A stretch of 64,000 bases of DNA, taken from NCBI RefSeq assembly GCF_030067675.1, contig NZ_JASJEV010000013.1:29486-93485 (forward strand), given 5' to 3'. Made by a program: the position numbers and the translations under genes. The notes below the pieces were generated by a model. The model was given only the letters and a program-made list of their open reading frames with translations. It made no database searches and had not been told where the DNA came from. The stretch's first letter is position 1. Each line of letters begins with the position of its first letter. Source of the stretch: Chelatococcus albus (GTDB lineage Bacteria; Pseudomonadota; Alphaproteobacteria; Rhizobiales; Beijerinckiaceae). Shown here one piece after another: positions 37,900 through 47,402 of this stretch.

Positions 37900-38913
37900 G
37901 TGAAGCTCGCCTCTCTGAAGCACGGCCGTGACGGCCGCCTCGTCGTGGTCTCGAAGGACCTCACCCGTGCGACCGACGCCTTCATCGTCGTGCCGACCCT
38001 GCAGGCGGCGCTCGACGACTGGGAGCGCGTGGCGCCGCGGCTCGCCGACCTCGCCGAGCAGCTCGAGCACGGCTCCGTGCCGTCCTTCCGCTTCCACGAG
38101 CACGACTGCGCCTCGCCCCTGCCGCGCGCCTACCAGTGGGCGGACGGCTCGGCCTACGTCAACCACGTGGAACTGGTGCGCAAGGCGCGCGGCGCCGAGA
38201 TGCCGGCGTCCTTCTGGACCGACCCGCTGATGTACCAGGGAGGCTCGGACACCTTCCTCGGCCCGCGCGACGACATCCTGATGGCCGACGAGGCCTACGG
38301 CATCGATTTCGAGGCGGAGATCGCCGTGATCACCGGCGACGTGCCGATGGGCGCGGACCTCGCCACCGCCCGCGCGGCGATCCGCCTCGTCATGCTCGTC
38401 AACGACGTGTCGCTGCGCAATCTCATCCCGGCCGAGCTCGCCAAGGGATTCGGCTTCTTCCAGTCGAAGCCCTCCTCCGCCTTCTCGCCCGTGGCGGTCA
38501 CGCCCGACGAGCTCGGCGATGCCTGGGACGGGGGCAAGGTCTCGCTGCCGCTCCTCTCCGCCGTCAACGGCGAGCCCTTCGGCCGCCCCGACGCAGGCGT
38601 CGACATGACCTTCGACTTCCCCCGGCTCCTGGCACATGCCGCCAAGACCCGGCCGCTCGGCGCCGGCTGCATCGTCGGCTCGGGTACCGTATCGAACAAG
38701 GACGCGGACGGCGGGCCGGGCAAACCCATCGCCGAAGGCGGCCTCGGCTATTCCTGCATCGCGGAGCAGCGCACGGTGGAGACCATTCGCTTCGGCGAGG
38801 TGCGCACGCCCTTCCTCGGCTTCGGCGACCGGGTGCGCATCGAGATGAAGGATCGCGCCGGCCATTCTATCTTCGGCGCCATCGAGCAGACGGTGCGCCG
38901 ATACGGCGGCTGA
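37900..38913 (+). CDS. Fumarylacetoacetate hydrolase family protein
   Basis: A 337-residue FAH-fold enzyme. Metal ligands are expected in DFEAEIAVITGDVPMG (Glu pair) and MLVNDVSLRN (Asp); KGFGFFQSKPSSAFSP and GSGTVSNKD are further family blocks. Next to hmgA and maiA it most probably splits fumarylacetoacetate to fumarate and acetoacetate, completing the pathway; it belongs to the shorter bacterial FAH branch. GTG start. It is the first of five genes running the same way to 42341. Confidence 0.9.
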   Translation: MKLASLKHGRDGRLVVVSKDLTRATDAFIVVPTLQAALDDWERVAPRLADLAEQLEHGSVPSFRFHEHDCASPLPRAYQWADGSAYVNHVELVRKARGAEMPASFWTDPLMYQGGSDTFLGPRDDILMADEAYGIDFEAEIAVITGDVPMGADLATARAAIRLVMLVNDVSLRNLIPAELAKGFGFFQSKPSSAFSPVAVTPDELGDAWDGGKVSLPLLSAVNGEPFGRPDAGVDMTFDFPRLLAHAAKTRPLGAGCIVGSGTVSNKDADGGPGKPIAEGGLGYSCIAEQRTVETIRFGEVRTPFLGFGDRVRIEMKDRAGHSIFGAIEQTVRRYGG

Positions 38914-38939
38914 CCGTCCACAGGGCAGGGGAGGTGCAG

Positions 38940-39326
38940 ATGCAGACCGTGAACGATCTGGCGCTTGTCATAGGGCGTATGCTCCTGGCGGCGATCTTCG
39001 TGCAGTCGGGCTTTGGCAAGATCGCGGGCTATGCCGGCGCGGCGGCCTATATGGAGAGCGCCGGCGTGCCGGGGATCCTGCTGCCGCTCGTCATCCTCGT
39101 CGAGTTCGGCGGGGGGCTTGCGATCGTCCTCGGCTGGCAGACGCGCTGGGCGGCGCTGGCGCTCGCGGGCTTCTCCATCCTGTCCGCCCTCCTGTTCCAC
39201 CTGCAGCCGGGCGACCGCATGCAGATGATCAACTTCATGAAGAACCTCTCGATCGCGGGCGGCTTCCTCGCGCTCATGGTCGCGGGCGCCGGCCGCTTCT
39301 CTCTCGATGCGCGGGGAGGGCGCTGA
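38940..39326 (+). CDS. DoxX family membrane protein
   Basis: A 128-residue protein with four hydrophobic segments, the DoxX layout. The first is ALVIGRMLLAAIFVQSGFGK and the second contains PLVILVEFGGGLAIVLGW, both close to family consensus. DoxX-like proteins often accompany oxidative and aromatic-degradation genes; the role is unclear. ATG with GGGGAGGTG upstream, 26 bases after the hydrolase stop. Confidence 0.88.
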   Translation: MQTVNDLALVIGRMLLAAIFVQSGFGKIAGYAGAAAYMESAGVPGILLPLVILVEFGGGLAIVLGWQTRWAALALAGFSILSALLFHLQPGDRMQMINFMKNLSIAGGFLALMVAGAGRFSLDARGGR

Positions 39327-39415
39327 GCGATGAGAGCGGCGCGGCCCGACCCCATGCGCCGCCGCCGCTGCGGGGCCGCGCCCCACCGGCGCGGCCGCTT
39401 CGAATATCCGTCACT

Positions 39416-40384
39416 GTGTGGAGCATGAAGATGAGCAAGACGGCCTTCGCCTCGACCGGCGACCTCGAAGAGAAGAAGGCGTCCTTCGACGAGATCGCTG
39501 CGGGCGTCTATGCCTATACGGCCGAGGGCGACCCGAATTCCGGCGTCGTCGTGGGCGACGAGGGTGTGCTCGTCTTCGATGCGCAGGCGACGCCCGCCAT
39601 GGCCGAGGGCGTCATCGCCCGCATCCGGCAGGTGACGGACAAGCCCGTCACCCATGTCGTGCTGTCGCACTACCACGCCGTGCGCGTGCTCGGCGCCCCG
39701 GCCTATCATGCGCGCGAGATCGTCGCCTCCGACGCCGCCCGCGCCATGATCGTGGAGCGTGGCGAGCAGGACAAGGCGTCCGAGATCGGCCGCTTCCCGC
39801 GCCTCTTCCGCGGCGCCGAGACGATCGAGGGCCTGACCTGGCCGTCGCTCACCTTCACAGGCGCCATGTCGATCTGGCTCGGCAAGCGCGAGGTGCGCCT
39901 CCTGCAGCTCGGCCGCGGCCACACGGCGGGCGACATCGTCGCCTTCATCCCGGACTGCAATGTCATCTTCGCCGGCGACCTCGTCGAATACGGCGCCACG
40001 CCCTATTGCGGCGACGCCCATTTCGCCGACTGGCCGAAGACGCTCGACAATCTCGACGATTTCGACGCCGCCGCCATGGTGCCGGGCCGCGGCGCGGCGC
40101 TGACGACGCGCGCCATGGTGCGCGACGGCATCGCCGGCACGCGCGCCTTCCTCGTCGACCTCTATGCCAGCGTGCAGGGCAGCGTCGCCAAGGGTCGCCC
40201 CCTGCGCGAGACTTTCGATGTTGCCTACGCCGCGCTGAAGCCCGCCTACGGCGACTGGGTCATTTTCGAGCACTGCCTGCCCTTCGATGTCGCTCGCGCC
40301 TACGACGAGGCGAAGGGCATCGACCATCCGCGTATCTGGACGGACGTGCGCGACCGGGAGATGTGGGCCGAACTGAAGGGCTGA
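39416..40384 (+). CDS. MBL-fold protein with an altered metal motif
   Basis: A protein of about 320 residues with the metallo-beta-lactamase fold. The expected H-x-H-x-D-H motif reads LSHYHAVRVLGA (about residue 85): the two His are kept but Asp and the third His are replaced by Val and Arg. Later family sites remain recognisable (LGRGHTAGDIVAF, CNVIFAGDLVEYG), so one metal site may survive. It lies between doxX and the flavin hydroxylase, an arrangement I recall from other alphaproteobacterial homogentisate regions. Hydrolysis of a thioester or lactone is possible; function unknown. GTG 39416, ATG 39425 or ATG 39431 could be the start. Confidence 0.82.
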   Translation: MWSMKMSKTAFASTGDLEEKKASFDEIAAGVYAYTAEGDPNSGVVVGDEGVLVFDAQATPAMAEGVIARIRQVTDKPVTHVVLSHYHAVRVLGAPAYHAREIVASDAARAMIVERGEQDKASEIGRFPRLFRGAETIEGLTWPSLTFTGAMSIWLGKREVRLLQLGRGHTAGDIVAFIPDCNVIFAGDLVEYGATPYCGDAHFADWPKTLDNLDDFDAAAMVPGRGAALTTRAMVRDGIAGTRAFLVDLYASVQGSVAKGRPLRETFDVAYAALKPAYGDWVIFEHCLPFDVARAYDEAKGIDHPRIWTDVRDREMWAELKG

Positions 40385-40472
40385 GCCTGCCTGCCGCGCC
40401 CGGCAAGCCTTCCCGCTGACGAGGAAGGGGCAACAAGGACATCAGGGCTGAAACGCGAGGGGATGAATCGCC

Positions 40473-42101
40473 ATGTCATCGGGGGATCGCAAGTCACTCT
40501 ATCAATTCGGCTATCGCCGTTCGCCGGACCAGGATGCGCGACCCCCGGTCCATCATCCCGTGGTCGTCGTCGGCGCCGGGCCCGTCGGACTGTCGCTCGC
40601 TGTCGACCTCGCGCTCAAGAATGTGCCGGTCGTCGTCCTCGACGATGCCGACCGCATCGGCGAGGGGTCCCGCGCCATCTGCTTCGCCAAGCGCACGCTG
40701 GAAATCTGGGACAGGCTCGGCGTCGGCGAGCGCATGGTGGAGAAAGGGGTCGTCTGGCAGGTCGGCAAGGTCTTCCACGGCGAGGAACTCGCCTATCAGT
40801 TCGACCTCCTGCCCGAAGGCGGTCACAAGATGCCGGCCTTCATCAACCTGCAGCAATACTACGCCGAGGCCTATCTCGTCGAACGGGCGGCCGAACTGCC
40901 CGGGGTCGACCTGCGCTGGCGCAACAAGGTGGTCGGAGTCGAGCGCCGCAACGACCTCGTGCTCGTCACCATCGACACGCCGGAGGGGCCCTACCGGCTG
41001 GCGGCGGACTGGCTCGTGGCCTGCGACGGTTCGCGCTCGTCCGTGCGGAGCATGCTCGGCCTCGACTTCGCCGGCGAGGTCTTCGAGGACCAGTTCCTCA
41101 TCGCCGACGTGAAGATGACGGCGGAGTTCCCCACCGAGCGCTGGTTCTGGTTCGACCCGCCGTTCCATTCCGGCCAGTCGGCGCTTCTGCACAAGCAGCC
41201 GGACGATGTCTGGCGCATCGACCTGCAGCTCGGGCCGCACGCCGACGCGGAGGTCGAGCGGCGGCCGGAGAACGTCGTGCCGCGCATCGCGCGCATGCTG
41301 GGGCATGACGCCTTCACGCTCGAATGGGTGTCGATCTACAAGTTCCAGTGCCGGCGCATCGATCGCTTCGTGCACGGCCGCGTCGTCTTCGCCGGCGACA
41401 GCGCCCATCAGGTGTCTCCCTTCGGCGCGCGCGGCGCCAATTCCGGCGTGCAGGACGCCGACAACCTGGCCTGGAAGCTCGCGCTCGTCGTCAAGGGCGA
41501 GGCGCCCGCCTCGCTCCTCGACAGCTACGACCTCGAGCGCGGCCAGGCGGCGGACGAGAACATCGCCCATTCCACCCGCTCGACCGACTTCATCGCCCCC
41601 CATTCGCCGGCCGAGCGCATCCTGCGCGACGCCGTGCTGTCGCTCGCCCGCCATGCGGATTTCGCCCGGCGCATGGTCAATTCCGGCAGGCTCTCGTTGC
41701 CCACGGCCTACGACACGCCCCTCTCGACGCCGGACGAGGAGACTTGGGAGGGGGGCGTTGCGCCCGGCGCGCCGCTCGTCGATGCACCGCTTACCGACGA
41801 GGCGGGCCGGGCCGTCTGGCTGACGGAGGCCGTGCGTGGCGGCTTCACGCTCGTCGCCGCCCGCAATGGCGTCCTGCCCGAGGTGCCGGAGGGGGTTGCA
41901 CGCGTCGTCGTCGCCACGGCAGGGCGGGAGGCTGGCGGCGGTGGCTTCGCTGACGGACAGGGCCATTTCGCCGCGCGCTACGCCATGGAGCCGGGCAACG
42001 CCTGCCTCGTGCGCCCGGACGGCCATGTGGCGGCTCGCTTCCGCCATCCGACGCCCGAGCGGGTGAAGGCCGCCCTCGATCGCGCCTGCGGGCGCGCCTG
42101 A
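40473..42101 (+). CDS. FAD-dependent aromatic hydroxylase, MhpA/UbiH-like
   Basis: A 542-residue group A flavin monooxygenase. The FAD motif is VVVVGAGPVGLSLAVDLALK (about residue 31), the second site VACDGSRSSVR (about 183), and the third VVFAGDSAHQVSPFGARGAN (about 305); a thioredoxin-like C-terminal domain follows, as in phenol and 3-(3-hydroxyphenyl)propionate hydroxylases. Such enzymes add an OH group next to a phenol OH using NAD(P)H. In this setting it might turn a hydroxyphenyl acid into homogentisate or a related ring-cleavage substrate. ATG with GAGGGG upstream. Confidence 0.88.
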   Translation: MSSGDRKSLYQFGYRRSPDQDARPPVHHPVVVVGAGPVGLSLAVDLALKNVPVVVLDDADRIGEGSRAICFAKRTLEIWDRLGVGERMVEKGVVWQVGKVFHGEELAYQFDLLPEGGHKMPAFINLQQYYAEAYLVERAAELPGVDLRWRNKVVGVERRNDLVLVTIDTPEGPYRLAADWLVACDGSRSSVRSMLGLDFAGEVFEDQFLIADVKMTAEFPTERWFWFDPPFHSGQSALLHKQPDDVWRIDLQLGPHADAEVERRPENVVPRIARMLGHDAFTLEWVSIYKFQCRRIDRFVHGRVVFAGDSAHQVSPFGARGANSGVQDADNLAWKLALVVKGEAPASLLDSYDLERGQAADENIAHSTRSTDFIAPHSPAERILRDAVLSLARHADFARRMVNSGRLSLPTAYDTPLSTPDEETWEGGVAPGAPLVDAPLTDEAGRAVWLTEAVRGGFTLVAARNGVLPEVPEGVARVVVATAGREAGGGGFADGQGHFAARYAMEPGNACLVRPDGHVAARFRHPTPERVKAALDRACGRA

Positions 42102-42125
42102 GGCGACGAGGAGAGGAAGCCGACC

Positions 42126-42341
42126 ATGTCCCTGTCCACATCCTCGAACTTCGACAATCCGGACGCCGCCTTCCGTACGATCGTGGAGGCGCACCGCGGC
42201 CTGTCGGAAGCGGAGAGTGCCGCCCTCAACGCCCGCCTCGTCCTGATCCTCGCCAATCACATCGGCGACCGGGCGCTGCTCGCCGAAGCGATCGTCCTTG
42301 CCCGACAGGCAGGGGAGAAGGAGGCGCCGCATCCCGCATAG
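42126..42341 (+). CDS. DUF2783 protein
   Basis: A 71-residue soluble protein (FDNPDAAFRTIVEAHRGLSE near the start, LVLILANHIGDRALLAEAI near the end), helical by appearance. DUF2783 genes are typically found directly after this type of flavin hydroxylase, so it may be a partner or regulator of the enzyme; no function is established. ATG with GAGGAGAGG upstream, 24 bases after the hydroxylase stop. It ends the run that starts at 37900. Confidence 0.87.
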   Translation: MSLSTSSNFDNPDAAFRTIVEAHRGLSEAESAALNARLVLILANHIGDRALLAEAIVLARQAGEKEAPHPA

Positions 42342-42441
42342 TGCGCAGGACGGATCAACGGCCCTTCGTGCAATGTTGCGGGCGGTCGGACGTGGAGCGT
42401 GCCGGCCGGAGGACGATGCTCCCCGTGTCAACCTCCGCCCG

Positions 42442-42609
42442 GTCATCCCGGAAGCGGTGCAAGAGCTGTCCGGGATCCGCAAACAGCTCCGGCTGTCGCA
42501 AGGGTGCAGCCGGCGTCGCGCCGCCCGGATCGCCTGCGTCGGTTCCGGGTCCCGCTCTCCGGCTTCGCCGGTCCCGGGATGTTTCGGGGGGCGCAAACCG
42601 CCGGATGAC
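42442..42609. repeat. REP-like repeat, family 1, copy 4 (mosaic)
   Basis: Starts GTCATCCCGG, contains CCTGCGTCGGTTCCGGGTCC (42533-42552) and several short palindromes (CTCCGGCTTCGCCGG), and ends CCGGATGAC. It fills the gap after the DUF2783 gene; open frames across it are not convincing genes. Confidence 0.65.
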
Positions 42610-42625
42610 GGCGCAGACCGCGCCC

Positions 42626-42844
42626 TTACACCGCGTCTGGTGCCTTCCCGAGGGCGACGAGGGCGTCGATGATGGCGGCCTCGGTCTCGATGAGGAGGGC
42701 GATGTCGTCGATGCCGGCGGCGGGCGGGGAGATCAGCCGCGTGCCGATCGGCGCGAGCTCGCGCCGGATCTCCTCGGCGCGCTTGTCGAGCCGGCCGCGC
42801 AGGGCGACGAGGGTGTCGATCTTGGTCTGCGGCAACGTGCTCAT
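42626..42844 (-). CDS. Small protein of unknown function
   Basis: A 72-residue protein, likely two helices, beginning MSTLPQTKIDTLVALRGRLD and with the middle block IGTRLISPPAAGIDDIALLI. AGGATGGAC lies upstream of the ATG at 42844. It is divergent from the VOC pair. I do not recognise a family; even amino-acid composition and a ribosome-binding site favour a real gene, but the evidence is modest. Confidence 0.5.
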   Translation of the reverse strand: MSTLPQTKIDTLVALRGRLDKRAEEIRRELAPIGTRLISPPAAGIDDIALLIETEAAIIDALVALGKAPDAV

Positions 42845-42946
42845 GGCGGGTCCATCCTGCTCGTCGATGCGCTCGTGTATAGCCTGTGGTCGTTTCGGTT
42901 CGAGTCCGTTGTCTTCGATGATGTAATCAAACTGTGGAGACAGGCG

Positions 42947-43342
42947 ATGTTCAGCCACGTCACGCTCGGCACGAATGATTTTCCCAAGGCCCGCGCCTTC
43001 TACGACACGATCCTGCCCCCGCTCGGCTGGAGCTGCATCGACGCGAGCGCGGAGCACGGCTATGCGGGCTACGCCCGCGCGGAAGGCACGACGCCGCAGT
43101 TCTGGCTCCTGAAGCCGATCGACGGCAAGGCGGCGACGGTCGGCAACGGCGTCACGATCGCCTTCGAGGCAAAGAACCGGGCCGCGGTCGACGCCTTTCA
43201 TGCCGCGGCGCTGGCCGCTGGCGCCAGGGACGAGGGCGCGCCGGGCCTGCGGCCGCACTACCACGCCGATTACTACGGCGCCTATGTGCGCGACCTCGAC
43301 GGCAACAAGCTCTGCTGCGTCTGCCACAAGCCGCCGGCGTGA
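42947..43342 (+). CDS. VOC family protein, first of a tandem pair
   Basis: A 131-residue vicinal-oxygen-chelate protein of the glyoxalase/bleomycin-resistance type. It begins MFSHVTLGTNDFPKARAFYD, the usual first beta-alpha unit with a His, and ends with APGLRPHYHADYYGAYVRDL followed by GNKLCCVCH, which carry the second-half metal His/Tyr residues. Substrate is unknown. ATG with GGAGACAGG upstream. The next gene is a close duplicate. Confidence 0.88.
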   Translation: MFSHVTLGTNDFPKARAFYDTILPPLGWSCIDASAEHGYAGYARAEGTTPQFWLLKPIDGKAATVGNGVTIAFEAKNRAAVDAFHAAALAAGARDEGAPGLRPHYHADYYGAYVRDLDGNKLCCVCHKPPA

Positions 43343-43422
43343 GTCGCAGCCCGAGCCGCTCCCGACAGAAGCCGGGCGTGCAGGTTCAGTAGCCTGCACG
43401 CCCGCGAAACCGGAGAGGCCGC

Positions 43423-43818
43423 ATGTTCAGTCACGTCACCATCGGAACGAACGATCTCGACGCCGCCGTCGCCTTCTACGACACGGTGCTCGCCACTCTC
43501 GGCCTGCGGCGCCGCTTCCATGAGCCGGAGAGCGGCTGGGTGGGCTATGAGGTGGCGCAGGAGGGGCGCGGCCCCTTGATCTGCATCGGCCGTCCGTTCG
43601 ACGGCGCGCCGGCGGCGCCAGGCAACGGGGTCACGATCGCCTTCAACGCCGCGCGGCGCGACGAGGTCGACGCCTTCCACGCCGCCGCGCTCGCCGCAGG
43701 CGGCATGGACGAGGGGGCGCCCGGCCTGCGAGCGCACTACCACCCGGACTTCTACGGCGCCTATGTGCGCGACCCGGCCGGCAACAAGCTCTGCTGCGTC
43801 TGCCACGCACCGGCCTGA
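43423..43818 (+). CDS. VOC family protein, second of a tandem pair
   Basis: A 131-residue protein of the same length and layout as the gene just upstream (MFSHVTIGTNDLDAAVAFYD at the start; APGLRAHYHPDFYGAYVRDP and GNKLCCVCH at the end). Over half of the residues are identical by eye, with the middle (RRRFHEPESGWVGYEVAQEG) most changed. This is a local gene duplication with divergence around the expected ligand pocket. 80 bases separate the two genes. Confidence 0.88.
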   Translation: MFSHVTIGTNDLDAAVAFYDTVLATLGLRRRFHEPESGWVGYEVAQEGRGPLICIGRPFDGAPAAPGNGVTIAFNAARRDEVDAFHAAALAAGGMDEGAPGLRAHYHPDFYGAYVRDPAGNKLCCVCHAPA

Positions 43819-43888
43819 GCGCACCAGGTCGGCTCTGGCGCGGGCGCGGGGGCGGGACCATATGGAGGCCTGTTTCGAGGAGGTACCG

Positions 43889-44404
43889 ATGTTCCGTCTC
43901 GCTCTCGCCGTCGCCACGCTCGGGCTCGGGCTCGCCGGCCTGGTGCCGGCCGCCTATGCCGGCGGGCCGGATCTCATCTTCAAGAAGTCCACGGTCTGGA
44001 AGATGCTGACCCCGGACGACAAGCTCGCCACCTACGGCATCGATGATCCGGTGGTGGAGGGCATCGCCTGCCACTACACCACGCCCGAGCGCGGCGGCGT
44101 GAAGGGCATGTTCGGCGTGGCGGAGGAGGTCTCCGACATCTCGCTCTCCTGCGCCCAGATCGGCCCGGTCCGCTTCAAGGAAAAATTCGAGCAGGGGGAA
44201 CTCGTCTTCAGCGAGCGCCGCTCCCTGATCTTCAAGCGCATGCAGATCGTCCGCGGATGCGACGTGAAGCGCAACACGCTCGTCTACATGGTCTATTCGG
44301 ACCGGCCGATCGAGGGGTCGCCCAAGAACGGTACCTCCAGCGTGCCGATCACGCCCTGGGGCGGCGCGGAGCCGCCGAAATGCGCCGATTGGCTGAAGGG
44401 CTGA
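43889..44404 (+). CDS. creA: CreA family secreted protein
   Basis: A 171-residue protein with a signal peptide ending near AYAGG (residue 25). The core matches CreA: FKKSTVWKMLTPDDKLATYG, then VEGIACHYTTPERGG, CAQIGPVRF and VRGCDVKRNTLVYMVYSDRP, with four Cys that could form two disulfides. CreA is widespread in proteobacteria and its function is not known. ATG with GAGGAGGTA upstream. Confidence 0.9.
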   Translation: MFRLALAVATLGLGLAGLVPAAYAGGPDLIFKKSTVWKMLTPDDKLATYGIDDPVVEGIACHYTTPERGGVKGMFGVAEEVSDISLSCAQIGPVRFKEKFEQGELVFSERRSLIFKRMQIVRGCDVKRNTLVYMVYSDRPIEGSPKNGTSSVPITPWGGAEPPKCADWLKG

Positions 44405-44548
44405 GCCGCCTTGTCCTCGCCGCCGGGCCGGCCCGTCGGGCCACAGGCCGCGCGGCGGCCGATCTGCAAGCATGATTGAGGACAGGCCCTGTCGGTTCGC
44501 GCCTTGCCCGTTCGTCCTGTGCATGGACGCGCCAGGAGGAGAAGGCGA

Positions 44549-45034
44549 ATGACCGCAGCAGCCCAGATTGCCCCCGCCGGGTCGGACCGCGAGCTCGTGT
44601 TGACCCGCCTGATTGATGCGCCGCGCGAGAAGCTGTTCCGGGCATGGACGGATCCTGAGCTTCTCAAGCAGTGGTTTGCGCCGCTGCCCTACACGACCCC
44701 CGTCGCGGAGCTCGACGTGCGCCCCGGAGGCGCGAACCTCATCGTCATGCGCGACCCGGATGGCAATGATCTGCCGAACCGGGGCATCTATCTCGAAGTC
44801 ATCGAGAACGAGCGTCTGGTCATCACCGATGCCTATACCGAGGCCTGGGTACCCTCGCAGAAGCCGTTCATGACGGTGATCCTGACCTTCGAGGACGAGG
44901 GCGGCAGGACCCGCTACACCGCCCGCGTGCGCCACTGGACGGTCGCCGACCGCGAGGCCCACGAACAGATGAATTTCCACGAGGGCTGGGGGCAGTGCAC
45001 CGACCAGCTCGCGGCCCTCGTCGCCAGGCTCTGA
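44549..45034 (+). CDS. SRPBCC / AHSA1-type domain protein
   Basis: A 161-residue soluble protein of the START-like (SRPBCC) fold, in the AHSA1/polyketide-cyclase-like group. Signature features are LTRLIDAPREKLFRAWTDPE and LLKQWFAPLPY at the front, VRPGGANLIVMRDPDG in the middle, and MNFHEGWGQCTDQLAALV at the end. Members bind hydrophobic ligands or act as stress-related factors; no specific role can be given. ATG behind GGAGGAGAAGG. Confidence 0.9.
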   Translation: MTAAAQIAPAGSDRELVLTRLIDAPREKLFRAWTDPELLKQWFAPLPYTTPVAELDVRPGGANLIVMRDPDGNDLPNRGIYLEVIENERLVITDAYTEAWVPSQKPFMTVILTFEDEGGRTRYTARVRHWTVADREAHEQMNFHEGWGQCTDQLAALVARL

Positions 45035-45131
45035 CACGCCGCGGCCCCGGTTTCATCGGGCCGCGCCGCCGGCACCGGGCCGCCTGCGCGGCCGGCCTTC
45101 CGCCTGAGGCCAGGCTTTCAGGGTGCCCGCG

Positions 45132-45461
45132 CTACTCGGCGCAGGTGATGCTGTAGGAGGGCGTCATGCGCGCCGCGGACGTACTGAGGGAGGCCGTCAC
45201 CTCGTCGCGGCCCAGGGGGCCGAAGCTCGCCGCGTGATGGTAGCCGTTGGCGGCGCACCAGGCGTCGGCGACCGTCTTGCCGCAGTCGCCGCCGGAGGCC
45301 AGGCAGTCCGCGACACCGTATCCGTCGTGCGCCGGCACGACGAAGGTCGAGCCCGAGGCGGCCTGCGGCTCGGCCGTCGGCACGAAGAAGACGGCGGCGG
45401 CGATCGCGAGCGGGACGGCAAGGCCGAGAAGGGCGAGGGAGCGGCGCATGGTGAATGGCAT
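45132..45461 (-). CDS. Small secreted protein of unknown function with four cysteines
   Basis: About 109 residues: a hydrophobic N-terminal segment (SLALLGLAVPLAIAAAVFFV) and a mature part with four Cys (VADCLASGGDCGKTVADAWC and the final ITCAE), suggesting disulfides outside the cytoplasm. ADAWCAANGYHHAASFGPLG is the most distinctive stretch. I recall similar short proteins in related bacteria but no named function. ATG at 45461 or 45449; neither has a strong ribosome-binding site. Confidence 0.65.
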   Translation of the reverse strand: MPFTMRRSLALLGLAVPLAIAAAVFFVPTAEPQAASGSTFVVPAHDGYGVADCLASGGDCGKTVADAWCAANGYHHAASFGPLGRDEVTASLSTSAARMTPSYSITCAE

Positions 45462-45852
45462 TTTGAGGCGATTGCTCGGGGGCAATCTGTTTCGCTGCGT
45501 GTAAAGAAAGCCTGAAGGGGGCCGTCCCGCTGTGCGCCGGCGCACAGGCTTGTGATGCGCGGGGTCGCGGGGCGGGGAAGCCGGGGCGGCCTCTTGACCG
45601 ATTCGCCGCGACAAGGCAAACATCCGCGCCATGACGGACGCCGCGCACATCTGCCGGATTTCGATTATTTGCCGCTAGCGCCACCGCTGGCTGGAACCGT
45701 CCTGTCTCGACCAAAGATCGGAGCGTCTTCCCGGCCAGCGGCCAGGCAGCCGGCTCGTCGGAACGCTTGCAAGCGACCATCCGGCGATCGGTACAGAGGC
45801 TACGACAGCACTTGTTCCGAGGGATCGGGACGCTGGGGGGAGGGACATTCGC
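45462..45852. other. Intergenic region upstream of cysS
   Basis: 391 bases between divergent genes. No gene, tRNA or clear riboswitch-like structure is visible. The part near 45650-45680 (GATTTCGATTATTTGCCGCT) is less GC-rich than the surroundings and is the likeliest promoter zone for cysS. Confidence 0.4.
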
Positions 45853-47318
<1,466 letters not shown>

Positions 47319-47322
<4 letters not shown>

Positions 47323-47402
47323 TGCTGGCGACAGGCGCGGGCGCGACCTTCCGCCCCCGATCTCATCCGGCCGACGAGGCCATGGCGGGAGCCTCGGCAT
47401 GA
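47319..47402 (+). CDS. 27-residue bridging reading frame between cysS and cimA
   Basis: The ATG overlaps the cysS stop as ATGA (47319-47322) and its own stop overlaps the cimA start as ATGA (47399-47402). The peptide ([20 protein letters not shown] and seven more residues) matches no family I know. Two exact four-base overlaps suggest it works to pass ribosomes from cysS to cimA, or is what is left of a deleted gene. Confidence 0.4.

Noticed and set aside
42341..42946. Upstream extension of the first VOC gene back to 42341
   Set aside because: The extension crosses the repeat and the small minus-strand gene; the VOC domain begins exactly at ATG 42947 with a ribosome-binding site.
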